A stretch of DNA of 64,000 nt from contig CM041197.1 in the NCBI GenBank assembly GCA_023078555.1, forward strand, positions 6,531,810 through 6,595,809, in the 5' to 3' direction. The notes beneath the pieces are model-generated. The model was not told where the DNA came from. It worked only from the letters and a program-made list of their open reading frames with translations, and searched no databases. The DNA is from Ulva prolifera (Eukaryota > Chlorophyta > Ulvophyceae > Ulvales > Ulvaceae). Made by a program: the position numbers and the translations under genes. This document shows positions 61,449 to 64,000 of the stretch, one piece after another (within the stretch, counting starts at the first letter, position 1; every line of letters starts with the position of its first letter).

Positions 61449-64000
61449 AGGACGTCCTGGTGTCCAGGAGTGCTTTGTGCACCATCGCCCGCCACGTGCG
61501 TTGCCCATGCCCGGCACGTGCGCACGCCCGCACGACCAGATATGCACATGCAGGTTTGACAATTCTATTGAAAACATGGAGAAGGTTATCATGTTATGCA
61601 TTCGTGTTTGAGGATGTCCTGGTGTCCAGGAGTGCTTTGTGCACCATCGCACGCCACGTGCGTTGTCGATGCACGCCATGTGCGTTGCCCATGCACGGTA
61701 CGTGCGCACGCCCGCACGACCAGATATGCACTTGCAGGTTTGGCAATTCCATTGAAGACATAAAGAAGGTAATCATTTGGTGCATTCGTGTTTGAGGATG
61801 TCCTGGTGTCCAGGAGTGCTTTGTGCACCATCGCCCGCCACGTGCGTTGTCCATGCACGCCATGTGCGTACCCCATGCACGGCACGTGCGCACGCCCGCA
61901 CGACCAGATATGCACATGCAGTTTAAACAGGTCCATTGCAGACATGAAGAAGGTAATCATTTGGTGCATTCGTGTTTGAGGACGTCCTGGTGCCCAGGAG
62001 TGCATCCTGCACCATTACACGTCACGTGCGTTGCCCATGCACGGCACGTGCGCACGCCCGCACGACCAGATGTGCACATGCAGGTTTGGCAATTCCTTTG
62101 ACGACATAAAGAAGGTAATCATTTGGTGCATTCGTGTTTGAGGACGTCATGGTGTCCAGGAGTGCTTTGTGCACCATCGCCCGCCACGTGCGTTGCCCAA
62201 GCCCGGCACGTGCGCACGCCCGCACGACCAGATATGCACATGCAGGTTTGACAATTCTATTGAACACATGGAGAAGGTTATATTGTTATGCATTCGTGTT
62301 TGAGGATGTCCTGGTGTCCAGGAGTGCTTTGTGCACCATCGCACGCCACGTGCGCTGTCCATGCACGCCATGTGCGTTGCCCATGCACGGCACGTGCGCA
62401 CGCTCGCACGACCAGATGTGCACATACAGTTTCAACAGCTCCATTGCAGACGTGAAGAAGGTTGTTATGTCATGCATTCGTGTTTGAGGATGTCCTGGTG
62501 TCCAGGAGTGCTTTGTGCACCATCGCCCGCCACGTGCGTTGTCCATGCACGCCATGTGCGTACCCCATGCACGGCACGTGCGCACGCCCGCACGTCCAGA
62601 TATGCACATGCAGTTTAAACAGGTCCATTGCAGACATGAAGAAGGTAATCATTTGGTGCATTCGTGTTTGAGGACGTCCTGGTGCCCAAGAGTGCATCCT
62701 GCACCATCGCACGCCATGTGCGTTGCCCATGCACGTCACGTGCGCACGCCCGCACGACCAGATATGCACTTGCAGGTTTGGCAATTCCTCTGAAGACATA
62801 AAGAAGGTAATCATTTGGTGCATTCGTGTTTGAGGACGTCCTGGTGTCCAGGAGTGCTTTGTGCACCATCGCACGCCACGTGCGTTGTCCATGCACGCCA
62901 TGTGCGTTGCCCATGCACGGCACGTGCGCACGCCCGCACGACCAGATATGCACATGCAGTTTTAACAGGTCCATTGCAGACATGAAGAAGGTAATCATTT
63001 GGTGCATTCGTGTTTGAGGACGTCCTGGTGCCCAGAAGTGCATCATGCACCATCGCACGTCACGTGCGTTGCCCATGCACGGCACGTGCGCACGCCCGCA
63101 CGACCAGATATGCACATGCAGGTTTGGCAATTCCTTTGACGACATAAAGAAGGTAATCATTTGGTGCATTCGTGTTTGAGGACGTCCTGGTGTCCAGGAG
63201 TGCTTTGTGCACCATCGCACGCCACGTGCGTTGCCCATGCCCGGCACGTGCGCACGCCCGCACGACCAGATATGCACATGCAGGTTTGACAATTCTATTG
63301 AAAACATGGAGAAGGTTATCATGTTATGCATTCGTGTTTGAGGATGTCCTGGTGTCCAGGAGTGCTTTGTGCACCATCGCACGCCACGTGCGTTGTCCAT
63401 GCACGCCATGTGCGTTGCCCATGCACGGCACGTGCGCACGCCCGCACGACCAGATATGCACTTGCAGGTTTGGCAATTTATTTGAAGACATAAAGAAGGT
63501 AATCATTTGGTGCATTCGTGTTTGAGGACGTCCTGGTGTCCAGGAGTGCTTTGTGCACCATCGCACGCCACGTGCATTGTCCATGCACGCCATGTGCGTT
63601 GCCCATGCACGGCACGTGCGCACGCCCGCACGACCAGATATGCACTTGCAGGTTTAGCAATTCCATTGAAGACATAAAGAAGGTAATCATTTGGTGCATT
63701 CGTGTTTGAGGATGTCCTGGTGTCCAGGAGTGCTTTGTGCACCATCGCCCGCCACGTGCGTTGTCCATGCACGCCATGTGCGTACCCCATGCACGGCACG
63801 TGCGCACGCCCGCACGACCAGATATGCACATGCAGTTTTAACAGGTGCATTGCAGACATGAAGAAGGTAATCATTTGCTGCATTCGTGTTTGAGGATGTC
63901 CAGGTGTCCAGGAGTGCTTTGTGCACCATCGCCCGCCACGTGCGTTGTCCATGCACGCCATGTGCGTACCCCATGCACGGCACGTGCGCACGCCCGCACG
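61449..64000 (+). repeat. Right-hand mosaic segment, array continues past the window
   Basis: The GTTGTCGATGCACG and ACGGTACGTG monomers recur 346 bp apart (61.32 and 61.67 kb). 61.8-62.28 kb matches 59.87-60.34 kb at offset 1936. The divergent monomer 62302-62485 follows. 62.8-63.35 kb resembles 34.7-35.25 kb, and 63.5-64.0 kb matches 60.53-61.0 kb at offset 2974. The last landmark is at 63892 and its monomer is cut by the window end. Confidence 0.83.
62302..62485 (+). repeat. Divergent 184-bp monomer
   Basis: It has several private changes in one unit: CGTGCGCTGTCC, CGCACGCTCGCACG, GATGTGCACATACAG, TTTCAACAGCTCCATTG, GACGTGAAGAAGGTTG and TTATGTCATGCATTCG. The tail looks like type A joined to a C-like end (AAGGTTGTTATG). 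Its left neighbour ends in GGTTATATTGTTATG, also unusual. No similar monomer was noticed elsewhere in the window. Confidence 0.82.

Larger units (their letters stand above)
1..64000 (+). repeat. Satellite DNA array filling the whole window (162/184-bp monomers, head-to-tail)
   Basis: The landmark GAGGAYGTC recurs from position 51 to 63892 at spacings of 162 or 184 bp, with rare 183, 206 and 169 bp spacings. Solving the total length for these classes gives about 369 complete monomers, roughly half short and just under half long. Every monomer is in the same orientation, and I saw no inversion, transposon, microsatellite tract or single-copy DNA. Both ends of the array lie outside the window. 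There is no sign of coding constraint: the 184-bp monomers shift the reading frame by one. Array size and higher-order structure are those of eukaryotic centromeric or heterochromatic satellites. A centromeric role is inference, and I do not recognise the family. Confidence 0.97.

Noticed and set aside
1..64000. CRISPR array
   Set aside because: There are no short repeats with unique spacers. The whole period is conserved, at 162-184 bp, and there are no cas genes.
1..64000. Ribosomal DNA intergenic spacer subrepeats
   Set aside because: No rRNA gene, promoter or terminator sequence is present in 64 kb, and IGS subrepeat blocks are normally only a few kb.
1..64000. Transposable element, integron or phage insertions within the array
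   Set aside because: The landmark spacing never departs from the monomer series, so there is no room for an insertion, and no terminal repeats, target duplications or integrase/transposase frames were seen.

Overview
The whole 64 kb window is one continuous tandem satellite DNA array. I find no gene, RNA gene, transposon, CRISPR array or unique sequence in it. All monomers run in the same direction, and the array is cut by both window ends. Counting between the first and last occurrence of the GAGGAYGTC landmark (positions 51 and 63892) gives about 370 monomers. Nearly all are 162 bp or 184 bp. There are also fourteen 183-bp monomers, one of 206 bp and one of 169 bp. Arrays of this size and organisation are typical of eukaryotic (peri)centromeric or heterochromatic satellites, so the source is a eukaryote, assembled with long reads. 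I do not recognise the satellite family and cannot name the species. A plant-type centromeric satellite is possible but unproven.

Monomer anatomy, starting at GAGGAYGTC: (1) a head with a short dyad, in two versions (GTCCAGGAGTGCTTTGTGC or GCCCAGGAGTGCATCCTGC); (2) a CpG-rich core made of a 22-bp unit present once (162 bp), twice (184 bp) or three times (206 bp), followed by a constant GCACGTGCGCACGC block; (3) ACCAGATATGCAC; (4) a tail of type A (TTTTAACAGGTCCATTGCAG), type B (GTTTGGCAAYTCC...GAAGACAT) or type C (GTTTGACAATTC...GGTTATCATGTTATG); (5) ATTTGGTGCATTCGTGTTT. Head and length are linked: the TTTGTGC head goes with the long monomer and the ATCCTGC head with the short one. The basic dimer is therefore 162+184 = 346 bp.

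Layout. 1-2.3 kb: 1134-bp 7-mer repeated twice, short monomers only. 2.3-4.1 kb: transition, with the first 184- and 183-bp monomers. 4.1-9.26 kb: 2236-bp 13-mer, 2.3 copies. 9.26-10.45 kb: runs of long monomers. 10.45-12.95 kb: a block found again at 24.75-27.2 kb. 12.95-16.1 kb: 346-bp dimers. 16.16-17.0 kb: a displaced copy of 4.67-5.5 kb. 17.4-24.5 kb: 3250-bp 19-mer, 2.2 copies, containing a 1198-bp 7-mer. 27.06-29.07 kb: 854-bp 5-mer. 29-36.6 kb: mosaic dimer arrays. 36.58-47.77 kb: a 5764-bp 33-mer duplicated, the second copy lacking 346 bp. 47.6-50.9 kb: 1038- and 876-bp tandem duplications. 52.75-64 kb: nested 346/692/876/2076/3872-bp duplications.

Very long open frames occur on the minus strand but are by-products of repeat length: 162 bp is exactly 54 codons and two minus-strand frames lack stops. 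The interest lies in the nested higher-order repeat architecture, the 22-bp internal expansion, the dyads and CACGTG sites in every monomer, and the lack of CpG decay.
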